From Nocardioidaceae bacterium (lineage in GTDB: Bacteria > Actinomycetota > Actinomycetes > Propionibacteriales > Nocardioidaceae), in NCBI GenBank assembly GCA_029266455.1, contig JAQSWV010000007.1, positions 1 through 64,000 on the forward strand: DNA of 64,000 nucleotides. Direction: 5' to 3'. Positions within the stretch are counted from its first letter, which is position 1. The number at the start of each line of letters is the position of its first letter. Of the stretch, positions 17,901 through 27,476 are shown in pieces. Position numbers and translations under genes: made by a program. The notes under the pieces are model-generated. The model was not told where the DNA came from and did not search any database. It worked only from the letters and a program-made list of their open reading frames with translations.

Positions 17901-18020
17901 CCCGCGACCGAGTCCGTCGATGAGGCTGCGACTGGGTCCGCCACCGAACCCGCCGCCGAATCCGCCGGTGAGCCCGTCACCGGGTCTGCCTCGGACTCTG
18001 GCGAGAGGCCGCAGACCTGA
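14916..18020 (+). CDS. rne: Ribonuclease E/G family endoribonuclease
   Basis: This endoribonuclease processes rRNA and drives mRNA decay. The 1034-residue protein begins at ATG 14916, with GGAGGAG 5 bases upstream. Residues 1 to about 500 are disordered and rich in Ala, Pro, Glu and Arg, with two repeat tracts (ATSRD pentapeptides and AAAGPE hexapeptides) and basic RRRRRGGRRRR patches likely to bind RNA. The S1 domain is near residues 565-650. The catalytic metal aspartates lie in VVDVNTGKF (about 827) and VVDFIDM (about 868), and the zinc-link CEQCGG is near 929. A second disordered acidic tail follows. The layout with a long N-terminal extension is usual in actinobacteria. Confidence 0.95.
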   Translation: MLDQDSSGTQNGNGDGAGESSGTGAPASASPAAAPPKGRRAASRPAGPPAAPTFAAAAAQAPGSDPTPDSPPSAEPGDEASASARRTRRSTKKSATSRDATSRDATSRDTTSRDTTSRDATSRDAAVADATAPEGDHADTSGGGEPARSGPGLEETPTPPRRARRSTRKTAAPAEPDAPAGAVAGTSAQADPPAETASATLDDGVVEAAAGLEAAAGPEAAAGPETAAGPEAAAGPEDTVGPDEAAGSEAAAGPEEPSSLFSASAPPSRRRRTRKTTADTVDPGLEQPERPDAPDGTDDADAAGTTAVGSVPLFKAPDPDAVPSRPSARRAPPTERSEQDATTTENEAGPSSAAGQTSQDDDSDDESGARRRRRRGGRRRRKSGAGDTEAAQSGGEVDASGSRSPAEESAVTRTDTPGDQEQGEGGQSARSDEKQTGAGESAGGDGESTSGSTRRRRRRRRKGEPEAPSDDDPENTVVRVRDRRPASDEITSVEGSTRLEAKKQRRREGREAGRKRVPILSESEFLARRESVTREMVVRQRGEVTQIAVLEDNVLVEHYVARESQTSLMGNVYLGRVQNVLPSMEAAFVDIGKGRNAVLYAGEVDWKALGFEGKPRKIEDALTSGQSVLVQVSKDPVDHKGARLTGQVSLPGRFLVYVPRGHSNGISRKLPESERSRLKGLLKDILPEHAGVIVRTAAEGATEEQLSRDVSGLTARWEDIEKKSKTGQGPKLLYGEPDLLLKVVRDLFNEDFTALTVQGDDAWDNIEAYVKHVAPDLGDRLRRYEGDDVFSNYRVDEQIAKALDRKVFLPSGGSLVIDRTEAMTVVDVNTGKFTGSGGNLEETVTRNNLEAAEEVVRQLRLRDIGGIIVVDFIDMVLELNRDLVLRRLVECLSRDRTRHQVAEVTSLGLVQMTRKKIGTGLLEAFGETCEQCGGRGVLMHTDPIDPAKSGDDGGRKGSRRRGGGRAQAAKTEDTPDDKGTGDPATAPVTEAVGAEPATESVDEAATGSATEPAAESAGEPVTGSASDSGERPQT
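15198..15287 (+). repeat. 15-bp tandem repeat, six copies, inside rne
   Basis: Unit gccacctcgcgcgac, with a in place of g at the first base in copies 4 and 5. It encodes six ATSRD/TTSRD pentapeptides in the disordered N-terminal region of RNase E/G. Near-identity of the copies at third positions suggests recent expansion by slippage. Confidence 0.95.
15537..15626 (+). repeat. 18-bp tandem repeat, five copies, inside rne
   Basis: Five 18-bp units encode AAAGLE/AAAGPE/TAAGPE hexapeptides, followed by more degenerate copies to about 15690. A low-complexity acidic spacer in the disordered N-terminal region of RNase E/G. Confidence 0.9.
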
Positions 18021-18048
18021 CCGGCTCTCTCGCCTGCACGTACCGGTT

Positions 18049-18078
18049 TTGACCACTGCTGGGGCTGGTCCGTAGACT
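18049..18078 (+). promoter_or_regulatory. Housekeeping promoter of rplU-rpmA
   Basis: TTGACC at 18049-18054 and TAGACT at 18073-18078 are separated by 18 bp, close to the actinobacterial SigA consensus. Transcription would start near 18085, leaving a leader of about 100 nt before rplU. Confidence 0.75.
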
Positions 18079-18183
18079 GGGCGGTCGATGTGCTCAGGCA
18101 CTGCTCAGGCGCATGGCCGGGCACATCGTCTCGCGCGTGCAGTCGCGCTTCGAGTGTTCCACCTAGACGAGAGTGAGCCAGCG

Positions 18184-18495
18184 GTGTACGCGATCGTGCG
18201 CAGCGGCGCCCGCCAGCAGAAGGTCGCTGTCGGAGACGTCATCCGGATTGACAAGGTCGCCGCGCAGCCGGGGGCGAGCCTGTCGCTGCCCGCGGTGCTG
18301 GTCGTCGACGGCGAGTCGGTGACGTCGGACGCCGCCACGCTCGCCAAGGTCGACGTGACTGCTGAGGTAGTCGGTCCTGCAAAGGGCCCGAAGATCGACA
18401 TCGTGAAGTTCAAGAGCAAGACCGGTTACCGCAGGCGCCAGGGTCACCGCCAGCACTACACGACAGTCAAGGTCACCGGTATCTCCGGCGCCTGA
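18184..18495 (+). CDS. rplU: 50S ribosomal protein L21
   Basis: L21 binds 23S rRNA in the large subunit. The GTG at 18184 gives [18 protein letters not shown], the expected N-terminus, and 103 residues, the normal length; longer in-frame starts run into the promoter. The C-terminal [19 protein letters not shown] is diagnostic. Followed by rpmA after 34 bp, as in nearly all bacteria. Confidence 0.97.
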   Translation: MYAIVRSGARQQKVAVGDVIRIDKVAAQPGASLSLPAVLVVDGESVTSDAATLAKVDVTAEVVGPAKGPKIDIVKFKSKTGYRRRQGHRQHYTTVKVTGISGA

Positions 18496-18529
18496 GCGGC
18501 CCGGACCAGATTCGAGCGAGGACGAAGCG

Positions 18530-18793
18530 ATGGCACACAAGAAGGGTGCGGCCTCCACCAGGAACGGTCGCGACTCCAACGCCCAGCGGCTCGGCGTGAA
18601 GCGGTACGGCGGCCAGGTCGTCAACGCCGGCGAGATCATCGTCCGTCAGCGCGGCACCCACTTCCACCCGGGAACCGGTGTCGGGCGGGGCGGCGACGAC
18701 ACCCTGTTCGCATTGGTCGGCGGCGCGGTCGAATTCGGCACCCGTCGCGGTCGACGGGTCATCAACGTCGTACCCGGCGCGCCGGTGCAGTGA
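18530..18793 (+). CDS. rpmA: 50S ribosomal protein L27
   Basis: L27 reaches into the peptidyl-transferase centre. The 87-residue sequence [20 protein letters not shown] is canonical, without the cleavable N-terminal extension found in Firmicutes. A 13-bp stretch at its 3' end (gccggtgcagtga) is repeated at 18844-18856 in the spacer before obgE. Confidence 0.98.
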   Translation: MAHKKGAASTRNGRDSNAQRLGVKRYGGQVVNAGEIIVRQRGTHFHPGTGVGRGGDDTLFALVGGAVEFGTRRGRRVINVVPGAPVQ

Positions 18794-18909
18794 GCCTGCG
18801 CAGACCCCGCGTGGTGAGCTGCCCAGTGAAGCCGCGTAGCGAGCCGGTGCAGTGACGACGCGCTGTGAGCCGATGACTCCTCCGGTGCGCGGCCTCACCG
18901 TGGGCTGAG

Positions 18910-20268
18910 ATGGCGGTCCCCACGTTCGTCGACCGGGTGGTCCTGCACGTCGAAGGCGGCCGCGGTGGCGGCGGCGTGGCCTCTGTCCACCGGGAGAAGT
19001 TCAAGCCGCTGGGTGGGCCAGACGGCGGCAACGGCGGCAACGGCGGCGACGTCGTGCTGCGGGTCGACCCCGGCCTCACCACACTGATCGACTACCACCA
19101 CGAGCCCCGCCGTCGGGGTGGCAACGGCGGACACGGTGCGGGGTCTCATCGCAGCGGGACCGACGGCGCCACTCTGGTGCTGCCCGTTCCGGAGGGGACG
19201 GTGGTGCGCGACGACGGTGGCGACGTGCTGGCCGACCTCGTCGGCGCCGGCACGGAGATGGTCGTCGCCGAGGGTGGGCGCGGCGGGCTCGGGAACGCGG
19301 CCCTGGCCTCGCACCGGCGCAAGGCCCCCGGCTTCGCCCTCAAGGGAGAGCCCGGGGATGCCCGGACCATCGTGCTCGAGCTCAAGGTCGTCGCCGACAT
19401 AGGCCTGGTGGGTTTCCCCAGCGCCGGCAAGTCCAGCCTGGTGGCCGCGATGTCGCGGGCCCGCCCCAAGATCGCCGACTACCCATTCACGACGCTGGTG
19501 CCCAATCTCGGCGTCGTGACCGCCGGCGAGACGACGTACACGGTGGCCGACGTACCGGGGCTGATCGAAGGAGCCAGCGAGGGGCGCGGCCTCGGGCACG
19601 ACTTCCTGCGGCACATCGAACGCTGCGCGGCGCTCGTGCACGTCGTCGACTGCGCCACGCCGGACCCGGGGCGAGATCCGCTCACCGACCTGGACGTCAT
19701 CGAGGCGGAGCTCGGCCGCTACGGCGGGCTCGACGACCGACCGCGCCTGGTGGCCCTGAACAAGGTCGACGTCCCCGAGGCGCGCGAGCTCGCCGAGATG
19801 GTCCGCCCGGAGCTGGAGTCGCGCGGTTTGCAGGTCCTGCTCGTGTCGGCCGGCTCGCGGGAGGGGCTCCGTGAGCTCACGTTCGCCATGGGGCGGGTGG
19901 TGTCGGATGTGCGCGCGGCCCGTCCCGCGCCCGAACCGACCCGTATCGTCCTGCATCCACAGGCCGTCGCGGGACCCGACTTCACTGTGGCCGCCGAGGG
20001 CGACGTCTGGCGCGTACGGGGCAGCAAGCCCGAGCGATGGGTGCGTCAGACCGACTTCGCCAACGACGAGGCGGTGGGCTTCCTCGCCGACCGGCTGGCC
20101 CGGCTCGGTGTCGAGGACCGACTGCTCGAGCTCGGCGCTGCGCGCGGCGACACCGTCGCGATCGGGCCCGGTGACGACGCCGTGGTATTCGACTTCGACC
20201 CGGCGGTCGAGGCCGGCGCCGAGACCCTTCTCGGCCGCCGGGGCACCGACCTTCGCCTCGACCCCTGA
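18910..20268 (+). CDS. obgE: GTPase Obg
   Basis: Obg is an essential GTPase that associates with the 50S subunit and links ribosome assembly to nutritional state. The 452 residues show the glycine-rich Obg fold (1-160, with [10 protein letters not shown] and [12 protein letters not shown]), then the G domain with [10 protein letters not shown] (G1), [16 protein letters not shown] (G3) and NKVD (G4), then the C-terminal OCT domain ending near residue 420. ATG start. Position after rpmA is the conserved one. Confidence 0.97.
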   Translation: MAVPTFVDRVVLHVEGGRGGGGVASVHREKFKPLGGPDGGNGGNGGDVVLRVDPGLTTLIDYHHEPRRRGGNGGHGAGSHRSGTDGATLVLPVPEGTVVRDDGGDVLADLVGAGTEMVVAEGGRGGLGNAALASHRRKAPGFALKGEPGDARTIVLELKVVADIGLVGFPSAGKSSLVAAMSRARPKIADYPFTTLVPNLGVVTAGETTYTVADVPGLIEGASEGRGLGHDFLRHIERCAALVHVVDCATPDPGRDPLTDLDVIEAELGRYGGLDDRPRLVALNKVDVPEARELAEMVRPELESRGLQVLLVSAGSREGLRELTFAMGRVVSDVRAARPAPEPTRIVLHPQAVAGPDFTVAAEGDVWRVRGSKPERWVRQTDFANDEAVGFLADRLARLGVEDRLLELGAARGDTVAIGPGDDAVVFDFDPAVEAGAETLLGRRGTDLRLDP

Positions 20269-20301
20269 CCCCGACCCCTCGGCCACCCGCGATCCGCGGC
20301 C

Positions 20302-20366
20302 TTCGGTTGTGCGGTCCGCGGGTTGTGGTTGTGCGGTCCGCGGGTTGTGGTTGTGCGGTCCGCGGC
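20302..20366. repeat. 22-bp tandem repeat, nearly three copies
   Basis: The unit gttgtggttgtgcggtccgcgg occurs twice in full, with a partial copy in front. It lies between the convergent ends of obgE and the maleylpyruvate isomerase-like gene. The gcggtccgc core can pair with itself, so a run of small hairpins is possible in the transcript. Confidence 0.85.
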
Positions 20367-20388
20367 TTCTGGTGTCAACCGACTTGGA

Positions 20389-21024
20389 TCAGAGGCGGGG
20401 GCGCAGAACCACCACACCGTCCCCGGTGAGGTCGTCGAGCGCGACGGAGCGTCCCGCCAGTGCCATCACCAGGGCTTCGGTGGGCCCGGCCAGGCGGAGC
20501 CCGTGGCCCCACGACTCGCCCAGGTCGGTAGCGTGGACAGCGAAACCTTGGGCTCGCTGCCGCGGGATGGTGCCGCTGCGGGCTTGAGCCGAGAAGAGGC
20601 CCTCCAGTATCGCTCGCCACGCCGCCAGCGGGGCACAGACGTCGAGGTCGAGCGGTCGCGCCACGTCGCGCACATGTACCCAGAGGTCGCTCAGTGGCGC
20701 GAGGGCCCCCTTTCCGGGCGGCGTCCACCGGCTCTGGGCGTTGCCCCTCAGCATGCGGACCAGCTCGCTGACGGGTCGTGAGCCGACCTCACGCGACGCC
20801 TTGGCGGAGTAGCTGCCGAAGTTGCCACGGTGTCGAAGCATGCCCACCATCACCTTGGGCAGCGACACTGCGAACGGCAGAGCCAAGTGACCAGCCATGT
20901 CGCGCGCGGACCATGCCGAGCAGAGGCTGGGCGAGGCGAGTTGCTGCTCGTCCAGTGCTGCGAACATGTCGGCAGCGCGTCGTCGCTCGACGGCGACCAG
21001 TGCGAACAGGGTGTCGTCGTCCAT
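20389..21024 (-). CDS. Maleylpyruvate isomerase family mycothiol-dependent protein
   Basis: A 211-residue DinB-fold protein of the mycothiol-dependent maleylpyruvate isomerase N-terminal family (TIGR03083 type). The N-terminal helix (ALVAVERRRAADMFAALDEQQLASPSLCSAWSARDMAGHL) carries the usual CxxWxxxDxxxHL-like metal/thiol region (here LCSAWSARDMAGHLA). Such proteins use mycothiol in isomerisation or detoxification; the substrate is unknown. It is transcribed away from ileS; the genes share an upstream region holding four 22-bp repeats. Confidence 0.85.
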   Translation of the reverse strand: MDDDTLFALVAVERRRAADMFAALDEQQLASPSLCSAWSARDMAGHLALPFAVSLPKVMVGMLRHRGNFGSYSAKASREVGSRPVSELVRMLRGNAQSRWTPPGKGALAPLSDLWVHVRDVARPLDLDVCAPLAAWRAILEGLFSAQARSGTIPRQRAQGFAVHATDLGESWGHGLRLAGPTEALVMALAGRSVALDDLTGDGVVVLRPRL

Positions 21025-21050
21025 GCGAGGACGCTATGACACCGGATGCA

Positions 21051-21138
21051 GCCGCTGATGGTGCAACCGGGAGCCGCTGATGGCGCAACCGGGAGCCGCT
21101 GATGGCGCAACCGGGAGCCGCTGATGGCGCAACCGGGG
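21051..21138. repeat. 22-bp tandem repeat, four copies
   Basis: Four units of gccgctgatggcgcaaccgg plus two bases; the first has t for c at one position and the last ends in g. They lie between the divergent isomerase-like gene and the ileS T-box leader, starting 26 bp from the isomerase start codon, so they overlap where both promoters should be. Confidence 0.95.
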
Positions 21139-21149
21139 ACCGGCCCCGG

Positions 21150-21391
21150 TACCATTCCAGGCACAGGCATCGACCCGGCCATCACCGGCGAGCCTCCGGA
21201 AGAACGGACCGACGACCGCTCCAGGGCGGCGGCCTCAGTAGAACCGGACGGAACCGGCCCGTCACAGCCGACGAATGAGCGGTCTTGCACGGCCACCGGC
21301 CGGACAGGGCACGCGAGGTGGTACCGCGGCGCCGACCGCTTTTCGTGGCCGGCGTCGTCCTCGCACCCGGCAACGACGTGCAAGGAGTGCC
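21150..21391 (+). promoter_or_regulatory. T-box leader of ileS (isoleucine tRNA-sensing)
   Basis: The leader has the actinobacterial ileS T-box landmarks. A short stem I has ATC (21181-21183) followed by accggcgagcctccggaaga, consistent with an isoleucine specifier. The T-box block aggtggtaccgcgg is at 21316-21329; its TGGT bulge (21319-21322) matches the ACCA end of tRNA-Ile. GCGAGG (21313-21318) pairs with CCTCGC (21359-21364). No terminator with a T tract follows; instead AAGGAG (21382-21387) lies 4 bases before the ATG, so control is probably of translation: uncharged tRNA-Ile would free the ribosome-binding site. Confidence 0.88.
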
Positions 21392-24300
21392 ATGCCCTAT
21401 CCCCTGACCGGTGGCGACGTGCCCGCGAGCCCGTCCTTCCCGGCGCTGGAGATCGAGGTCCTCGACCACTGGCGCCTCGACGGCACGTTCCAGGCCTCGA
21501 TCGACCAGCGCGACCCCGGCACCGACGGTGCGAACGAGTTCGTGTTCTACGACGGGCCTCCCTTCGCCAACGGGCTGCCGCACTACGGCCATCTGCTGAC
21601 CGGGTACGTCAAGGACGTCGTGCCGCGCTACCAGACCATGCGCGGCCGCCGGGTCGAGCGTCGCTTCGGCTGGGACTGCCACGGCCTGCCCGCCGAGGTC
21701 GAGGCCGAGAAGCAGCTCGGCATCGGCCACAAGTCCGAGATCGAGGCCATGGGGATCGCGGCGTTCAACGAGGCCTGCCGCACCTCGGTGCTCCGCTTCA
21801 CCGACCAGTGGCAGGACTACGTCGAGCGGCAGGCCCGCTGGGTCGATTTCGTCAACGACTACAAGACCCTCGACCTCGACTACATGGAGTCGGTCATGTG
21901 GGCCTTCAAGTCCCTGTGGGACAAGGGGCTGGTCTACGAGGGGTTCCGGGTCCTCGCGTACTGCTGGCGCTGCGAGACCCCGCTGTCCAACACCGAGACG
22001 CGCATGGACGACGTCTACCGGCAGCGTCAGGACCCGGCGCTCACCGTGGGCTTCCGGCTGGAGTCCGGTGAGGTCGCGCTGGCATGGACCACGACCCCAT
22101 GGACCTTGCCCAGCAACCTCGCGATCGCGGTCAACCCGGCCATCGACTACGTCGTCGTCGCGCACGAGGGGGAGCGCTACCTGCTCGCAGAGGCGCGGCT
22201 GACCACGTACGAACGCGAGCTCGGCGGCGGAGAGGTCGTCGACCGCGTACGAGGCAGCGACCTGGTGGGCCGCCGCTACGAGCCGCTGTTCGACTTCCTC
22301 ACCGACACCGGACGGTTCGATACCGCCAACGCCTTCCAGGTGCTCGAGGGCGACTTCGTCACCGTCGAGGACGGCACCGGTGTGGTGCACATGGCGCCTG
22401 CCTATGGCGAGGAGGACCAGAACGCGTGTGCCGCGGCCGGGATACCCGTCGTGCTGACCGTCGACGACCAGGCCCGATTCACCGATGTCGTCCCTCCGTA
22501 CGCCGGCCAGCACGTCTTCGAGGCCAACCGGCACATCGCCGCGGACCTCAAGGCGGCCGGCCGGGTCCTGCGGCACGAGACCTACGAGCACCCTTACCCG
22601 CACTGCTGGCGCTGCGACAACCCGCTGATCTACAAGGCGGTGTCGAGCTGGTTCGTCCAGGTGACGGCATTCCGCGACCGCATGGTGGAGCTGAACCAGC
22701 AGATCAACTGGACCCCGGCGCACGTGCGCGACGGCAGCTTCGGGAAGTGGCTGGCCAACGCGCGGGACTGGTCGATCAGCCGGAACCGCTACTGGGGCAG
22801 CCCGATCCCGGTCTGGCGCTCCGACGACCCGGCCCATCCGCGCACCGACGTGTACGGATCGCTCGACGAGCTCGAGCGCGACTTCGGCACACGGGTCAAG
22901 GACCTCCATCGTCCCGACGTCGACGACCTCACCCGGCCCAACCCGGACGACCCGACCGGCCGCTCGACCATGCGCCGGGTCCCGGAGGTGCTGGACTGCT
23001 GGTTCGAGTCGGGCTCGATGCCGTTCGCCCAGGTGCACTACCCGTTCGAGAGCACGAACTGGTTCGAGCACCACTACCCGGGTGACTTCATCGTGGAGTA
23101 CACGCCGCAGACACGGGGCTGGTTCTACACCATGCATGTCCTGGCGACAGCACTGTTCGACCGTCCGGCCTTCAAGGACTGCGTGGTCCACGGCACGCTG
23201 CTCGGCTCCGACGGCCGCAAGATGAGCAAGAGCCTGCGCAACTACCCGGTGGTGACGGAGGTGTTCGACCGGGACGGCTCCGACGCCATGAGGTGGTTCC
23301 TCATGAACTCGCCGGTGATGCGGGGAGGCGAGCTCGTGGTCACCGAGCAGGGCATCCGTGAGGGCGTTCGCCAGGTGCTCATCCCGCTGTGGAACGCGTG
23401 GTACTTCTTCGCCCTCTACGCCAACGCCGACACCCACGAGGCTCGCTGGCGCACAGACTCGCCCTCGGTGCTCGACCGCTACCTCCTGGCCAAGACGCGA
23501 GAGCTGGTCGAGTTCGTCACCGGCCAGATGGACCGCTACGACGTGGCCGGCGCCTGCGGATCGGTGCGGGCACACCTCGACATGCTCACCAACTGGTATG
23601 TGCGCAGGTCACGACAGCGGTTCTGGACGGGGGACGCGCCCGCGTTCGACACGCTGTGGACCGCCCTGCACGTGCTGACGCGGGTGGTGGCTCCGCTGTT
23701 GCCCCTGACGTCCGAGGCGGTCTATCGCGGCTTGACCGGTGAGCGGAGCGTGCACCTGACCGACTGGCCCGATCCGGCCGACCTACCGGCCGACAACGAG
23801 CTGGTGACCAGCATGGACGCGGTACGTGAGGTCTGCTCTGCTGCCTCATCGCTGCGCAAGTCCCGCGGGCTGCGGGTACGGCTGCCCTTGAACAGCCTCA
23901 CGGTCGCCGCCGCGGACGCTCAGCGGCTGGCGCCGTACGAGGACATCATCCGGGCCGAGGTGAACGTCCGCGAGCTCCGCCTGACCGAGCCGGTCCACGG
24001 CGAGCACGGGGTCGAGCGGCGGCTTACCGTGCTGGCCCGCAAGGCCGGACCCCGCCTGGGCGCCGACGTGCAGAAGGCCATCCGTGGCAGCAAGTCGGGG
24101 GACTGGAGCGATACGGGCGGACGGGTGGTGGCAGGCGGTGTCGAGCTCGAACCGGGGGAGTACACCCTCGACGTCGTGGTCGGCGATGCGGCCGACGCGA
24201 GCGGATCCGCGTCGGCGCCGCTCGGTGCCGGCTCCGTCGTGCTCGACACGACCATCACGCCAGAGCTGGCGGAGGAGGGTGTGGTGCGCGACCTGATCCG

Positions 24301-24532
24301 CGTCGTGCAGCAGGCCCGCCGCGATGCCGGCCTCAACATCTCGGACCGGATCAGGCTCGGGGTCGACGGTGGTGACGACGTCACCGACGCCGTCACGAAG
24401 CACCGTGGCATGCTGGCTGCCGAGACGCTCGCCACGGTGGTCGAGGTCGGAGCCGTGCCTGCAGACGGCTGCGTGGACGCCCAGGTCGGCGACGGGCTGC
24501 CGGTGCGGGTGACCGTGGAGCGCACCGGATGA
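21392..24532 (+). CDS. ileS: Isoleucyl-tRNA synthetase
   Basis: This cytosolic class I synthetase charges tRNA-Ile and hydrolyses mischarged Val-tRNA. Start ATG 21392 has AAGGAG four bases upstream; longer frames would translate the T-box. The 1046-residue length and the N-terminus [25 protein letters not shown] fit the long, eukaryote-like IleRS type found in many actinobacteria. HYGH is at residues 64-67 and KMSKS begins at residue 610. The CP1 editing domain lies between them, including [13 protein letters not shown]. obgE is usually followed by proB; ileS and the preceding gene interrupt that order here. Confidence 0.96.
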   Translation: MPYPLTGGDVPASPSFPALEIEVLDHWRLDGTFQASIDQRDPGTDGANEFVFYDGPPFANGLPHYGHLLTGYVKDVVPRYQTMRGRRVERRFGWDCHGLPAEVEAEKQLGIGHKSEIEAMGIAAFNEACRTSVLRFTDQWQDYVERQARWVDFVNDYKTLDLDYMESVMWAFKSLWDKGLVYEGFRVLAYCWRCETPLSNTETRMDDVYRQRQDPALTVGFRLESGEVALAWTTTPWTLPSNLAIAVNPAIDYVVVAHEGERYLLAEARLTTYERELGGGEVVDRVRGSDLVGRRYEPLFDFLTDTGRFDTANAFQVLEGDFVTVEDGTGVVHMAPAYGEEDQNACAAAGIPVVLTVDDQARFTDVVPPYAGQHVFEANRHIAADLKAAGRVLRHETYEHPYPHCWRCDNPLIYKAVSSWFVQVTAFRDRMVELNQQINWTPAHVRDGSFGKWLANARDWSISRNRYWGSPIPVWRSDDPAHPRTDVYGSLDELERDFGTRVKDLHRPDVDDLTRPNPDDPTGRSTMRRVPEVLDCWFESGSMPFAQVHYPFESTNWFEHHYPGDFIVEYTPQTRGWFYTMHVLATALFDRPAFKDCVVHGTLLGSDGRKMSKSLRNYPVVTEVFDRDGSDAMRWFLMNSPVMRGGELVVTEQGIREGVRQVLIPLWNAWYFFALYANADTHEARWRTDSPSVLDRYLLAKTRELVEFVTGQMDRYDVAGACGSVRAHLDMLTNWYVRRSRQRFWTGDAPAFDTLWTALHVLTRVVAPLLPLTSEAVYRGLTGERSVHLTDWPDPADLPADNELVTSMDAVREVCSAASSLRKSRGLRVRLPLNSLTVAAADAQRLAPYEDIIRAEVNVRELRLTEPVHGEHGVERRLTVLARKAGPRLGADVQKAIRGSKSGDWSDTGGRVVAGGVELEPGEYTLDVVVGDAADASGSASAPLGAGSVVLDTTITPELAEEGVVRDLIRVVQQARRDAGLNISDRIRLGVDGGDDVTDAVTKHRGMLAAETLATVVEVGAVPADGCVDAQVGDGLPVRVTVERTG

Positions 24533-24539
24533 GCCGACG

Positions 24540-25640
24540 GTGAGCGGTCGACGAGTGGTCGTCAAGGTCGGCTCCTCGTCGCTGACGACCACGGTGGGGG
24601 GCCTCGACCCGGCGCGCCTCGACGCCCTGGTCGACGTGCTGGCGGCCGCGCACCTGGGCGATGACGACATCGTGCTGGTGAGCTCCGGCGCCATCGCCGC
24701 CGGCCTGGCGCCGCTTGGCCTGCCGCGCCGGCCTCGTGACCTCGCGACCCAGCAGGCCGCCGCGAGCGTCGGGCAGGGAATGCTCGTGCACCGCTATGCG
24801 GACCGCTTCGCCGCACACGGCCTGGTGACCGGCCAGGTGCTGCTGACCGTCGACGACGTGACCCGGCGGGGCCACTACCGCAACGCCTACCGCACCTTCG
24901 AGCGCCTGCGGGAGCTTGGCGCCGTACCGGTGGTGAACGAGAACGACACCGTCGCGACGACGGAGATCCGGTTCGGCGACAACGACCGGCTGGCCGCACT
25001 GGTGGCGCACCTGGTGCACGCCGACCTGCTGGTGCTGTTGTCCGATGTCGACGGGCTCCACGACGGGGACCCCCTGACACCGGGGGCGCGTCGCCTCACC
25101 GACGTGCACGGCGAGGGTGACCTGAAGGGGGTCCGCATGGGCCGTACCGGACCCGCAGGCGTGGGCACGGGGGGGATGGTCACGAAGGTGGAGGCGGCCA
25201 AGATCGCCACAGGTGCCGGGATACCTGTGGTGCTCACCACGGCTGCTCAGGTGCGGCCGGCGCTTGCGGGACAGCCGGTCGGCACCACCTTCCATCCCAC
25301 CGCCGGCCGCCGGCCCACCCGGTTGCTGTGGCTCGCGCACGCTACCGAGGGCCGCGGCCGGCTCGTGCTCGACGCCGGCGCCGTCCGTGCCCTGGTCGAG
25401 CGGCGCGCGTCCCTGCTTCCCGCCGGGGTCCTCGCCGTGGAGGGACGGTTCGAGGCCGGGGACCCGGTCGACCTCGTGAGCGCGGACGGCGTGCCCGTCG
25501 CCCGCGGTCTGGTCAACTACGACAGCGGGGAGCTGCCCGAGCTGCTGGGCCGTTCCACCCGCGAGCTGGCCCGCTCACTGGGTGCCGGCTACGAGCGCGA
25601 GCTCGTGCACCGCGACGACATGGTGCTGCTCGGACGCTGA
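24540..25640 (+). CDS. proB: Glutamate 5-kinase
   Basis: First enzyme of proline synthesis: phosphorylates glutamate with ATP. The 366-residue protein has an amino-acid kinase domain (1-255; VVVKVGSSSLTT, VSSGAIAAGLAPLGLP, NENDTVATTEIRFGDNDRLAALVA) and a C-terminal PUA domain (about 280-360), the usual two-domain form. GTG start 7 bp after ileS. proA follows after one small gene. Confidence 0.96.
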   Translation: MSGRRVVVKVGSSSLTTTVGGLDPARLDALVDVLAAAHLGDDDIVLVSSGAIAAGLAPLGLPRRPRDLATQQAAASVGQGMLVHRYADRFAAHGLVTGQVLLTVDDVTRRGHYRNAYRTFERLRELGAVPVVNENDTVATTEIRFGDNDRLAALVAHLVHADLLVLLSDVDGLHDGDPLTPGARRLTDVHGEGDLKGVRMGRTGPAGVGTGGMVTKVEAAKIATGAGIPVVLTTAAQVRPALAGQPVGTTFHPTAGRRPTRLLWLAHATEGRGRLVLDAGAVRALVERRASLLPAGVLAVEGRFEAGDPVDLVSADGVPVARGLVNYDSGELPELLGRSTRELARSLGAGYERELVHRDDMVLLGR

Positions 25641-25772
25641 CGGGGCTCGACGGCGGCCTGAGCCGGTCGTCGGCGGGCGGACGATCCCGCGTTTCCCGGC
25701 GGCCAGGTGGGGTTCGGCGCCACACTGGGGGACGGGGACGGGGCAACGGGCACGTCGAGCAGGAGAGTGGAA

Positions 25773-26126
25773 GTGGATCAGGAGGCCAGGCTCTGGCACG
25801 TGACGGTGACCGTCGCAGGCGCCGAGCACGACCCCGATGTGGTACGAGCGGCGATGGCGCGGCTGTCGGAGGAGCGGCCGTTCCTGCACTCCCTGCGGTA
25901 CTCGAGCGATCACGCAGAGATCCGCTACTGGGAAGAGGCCTACGACATGCTCGACGCCGCCTCACTCGCCCTGCGTGTCTGGAACGAGCACCGGAAGACC
26001 GCGGGCCTTCCCCGGTGGGAGGTCGTGGGCCTCGAGGTGCTCGAGCGGGAGGCTTTCCAGCGCCGTGGCGCGGAAACCGCCCCGGTCGCCATCGGCGTGC
26101 ACCAGCCACAGCCCCAGCCGTTCTGA
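25773..26126 (+). CDS. Conserved hypothetical protein between proB and proA
   Basis: A 117-residue protein with no family I can name. It begins MDQEARLWHVTVTVAGAEHD, has alternating strand/helix character (VRAAMARLSEERPFLHSL, AEIRYWEEAYDMLDAASLALRVWNEHR) and ends in a Gln-Pro-rich tail. No signal peptide or membrane segment. GTG 25773 is preferred because AGGAG lies 7 bases before it; GTG 25767 is too close to that site. Lying between the two proline genes, it is probably cotranscribed with them, but a link to proline synthesis is only inference. Confidence 0.75.
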   Translation: MDQEARLWHVTVTVAGAEHDPDVVRAAMARLSEERPFLHSLRYSSDHAEIRYWEEAYDMLDAASLALRVWNEHRKTAGLPRWEVVGLEVLEREAFQRRGAETAPVAIGVHQPQPQPF

Positions 26127-26183
26127 TCGACCCGGCCTGCGCCGTTCGTCCGGGCGGGCCGACCTAGGACCTAGGCTGGCCGC

Positions 26184-27443
26184 GTGAAGGATCCGATCGA
26201 GTACCAGGTCCACGAGGCGGCCAGGAGGGCCGGCGTCGCCGCCCGCGAGCTGGCGCTGCTTCCGCGCGCGGCCAAGGACGAGGCTCTGGTGACCATGGCC
26301 GAGGCGCTGGTCGCCGGCACCGACGACGTGCTGGCCGCCAACACCGACGACGTACGGGCGGCGGAGGAGTCGGGCGCCGCCCCGCACCTCGTCGACAGGC
26401 TCCGGCTCGACGCGTCCCGGGTGGCCGGCATGGCCGGTGGGCTGCGGCAGGTGGCCGCCCTCGCTGATCCGGTGGGCGACGTCGTGCGCGGCCTGACACT
26501 GCCCAACGGGCTCGAGCTCCGCCAGCGACGGGTGCCGCTCGGCGTGGTCGGGATCATCTACGAGGCGCGCCCGAACGTGACCGCCGACGCGGCCGGACTG
26601 TGCCTCAAAGCGGGGAACGCCGTGCTGCTGCGAGGCTCAGGCTCGGCCATGCGCAGCAACGCCCGTCTGGTCGAGATGCTGCGCGGCGCGCTGGCCGCAG
26701 CGGGCGTGTCCACCGACGCCGTCCAGCTGCTCGACGCCACCAGCCGGTCCAGCGCCACCGCGCTGATGCGCGCCCGAGGGCTGGTCGACCTGGTCGTGCC
26801 GCGGGGAGGTGCCGGGCTCATCCGTACGGTCGTCGAGCAGTCGACGGTGCCGGTCGTCGAGACCGGCGTCGGCAACTGCCACGTCTACGTGCACGCCGAC
26901 GCTGACCCCGACATGGCGCTCGCCGTCGTGCTCAACGCCAAGACGCACCGGCCCGGAGTGTGCAACGCCGCCGAGTCGCTGCTCGTGCACAGCGCGCTCG
27001 TGGACAGCTTCGTGCCGAAGGTGGTGGCCGCTCTGCACGAGCACGGTGTCACGGTGCACGGAGACGACGCCTTCCAGCGTGCGTCGGCCGACGTCGTCCC
27101 GGTCACCGAGGAGGACCACGCCACCGAGTACCTCGGGATGGAGATCTCCGCAGCCACGGTGCCCGACCTCGACGCCGCGTTGGCGCACATCCGGCGGTAC
27201 TCCACCGGGCACACGGAGGCGGTCGTCACGGACTCGGTGGCCGTCGCGCACCGCTTCACCACCGAGCTCGACTCGGCCGCGCTGATGGTGAACGCGTCCA
27301 CCCGGTTCACCGACGGTGAGCAGCTGGGTTACGGCGCCGAGATCGGCATCTCCACCCAGAAGCTGCACGCTCGCGGACCGATGGGGCTGAGCGAGCTGAC
27401 CACGACGACGACCATCGTGACGGGGCAGGGACATGTCCGCTGA
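26184..27443 (+). CDS. proA: Gamma-glutamyl phosphate reductase
   Basis: Second step of proline synthesis: NADPH-dependent reduction of glutamyl phosphate. The 419 residues match the normal length. Visible are the nucleotide-binding blocks [19 protein letters not shown] and [22 protein letters not shown], and the active-site cysteine in [19 protein letters not shown] start, about 57 bp after the preceding small gene. Confidence 0.96.
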   Translation: MKDPIEYQVHEAARRAGVAARELALLPRAAKDEALVTMAEALVAGTDDVLAANTDDVRAAEESGAAPHLVDRLRLDASRVAGMAGGLRQVAALADPVGDVVRGLTLPNGLELRQRRVPLGVVGIIYEARPNVTADAAGLCLKAGNAVLLRGSGSAMRSNARLVEMLRGALAAAGVSTDAVQLLDATSRSSATALMRARGLVDLVVPRGGAGLIRTVVEQSTVPVVETGVGNCHVYVHADADPDMALAVVLNAKTHRPGVCNAAESLLVHSALVDSFVPKVVAALHEHGVTVHGDDAFQRASADVVPVTEEDHATEYLGMEISAATVPDLDAALAHIRRYSTGHTEAVVTDSVAVAHRFTTELDSAALMVNASTRFTDGEQLGYGAEIGISTQKLHARGPMGLSELTTTTTIVTGQGHVR

Positions 27444-27476
27444 CCGGCCGCGCAGCCTTGCCGTTAGATTGGACGC

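Noticed and set aside
18794-18909. Small gene between rpmA and obgE
   Set aside because: No frame with a start of useful length; only a 13-bp duplicate of the rpmA end (18844-18856) is seen.
21051-21138. CRISPR-like array
   Set aside because: The 22-bp units are directly adjacent without spacers; these are plain tandem repeats, as are those at 1-113 and 20302-20366.
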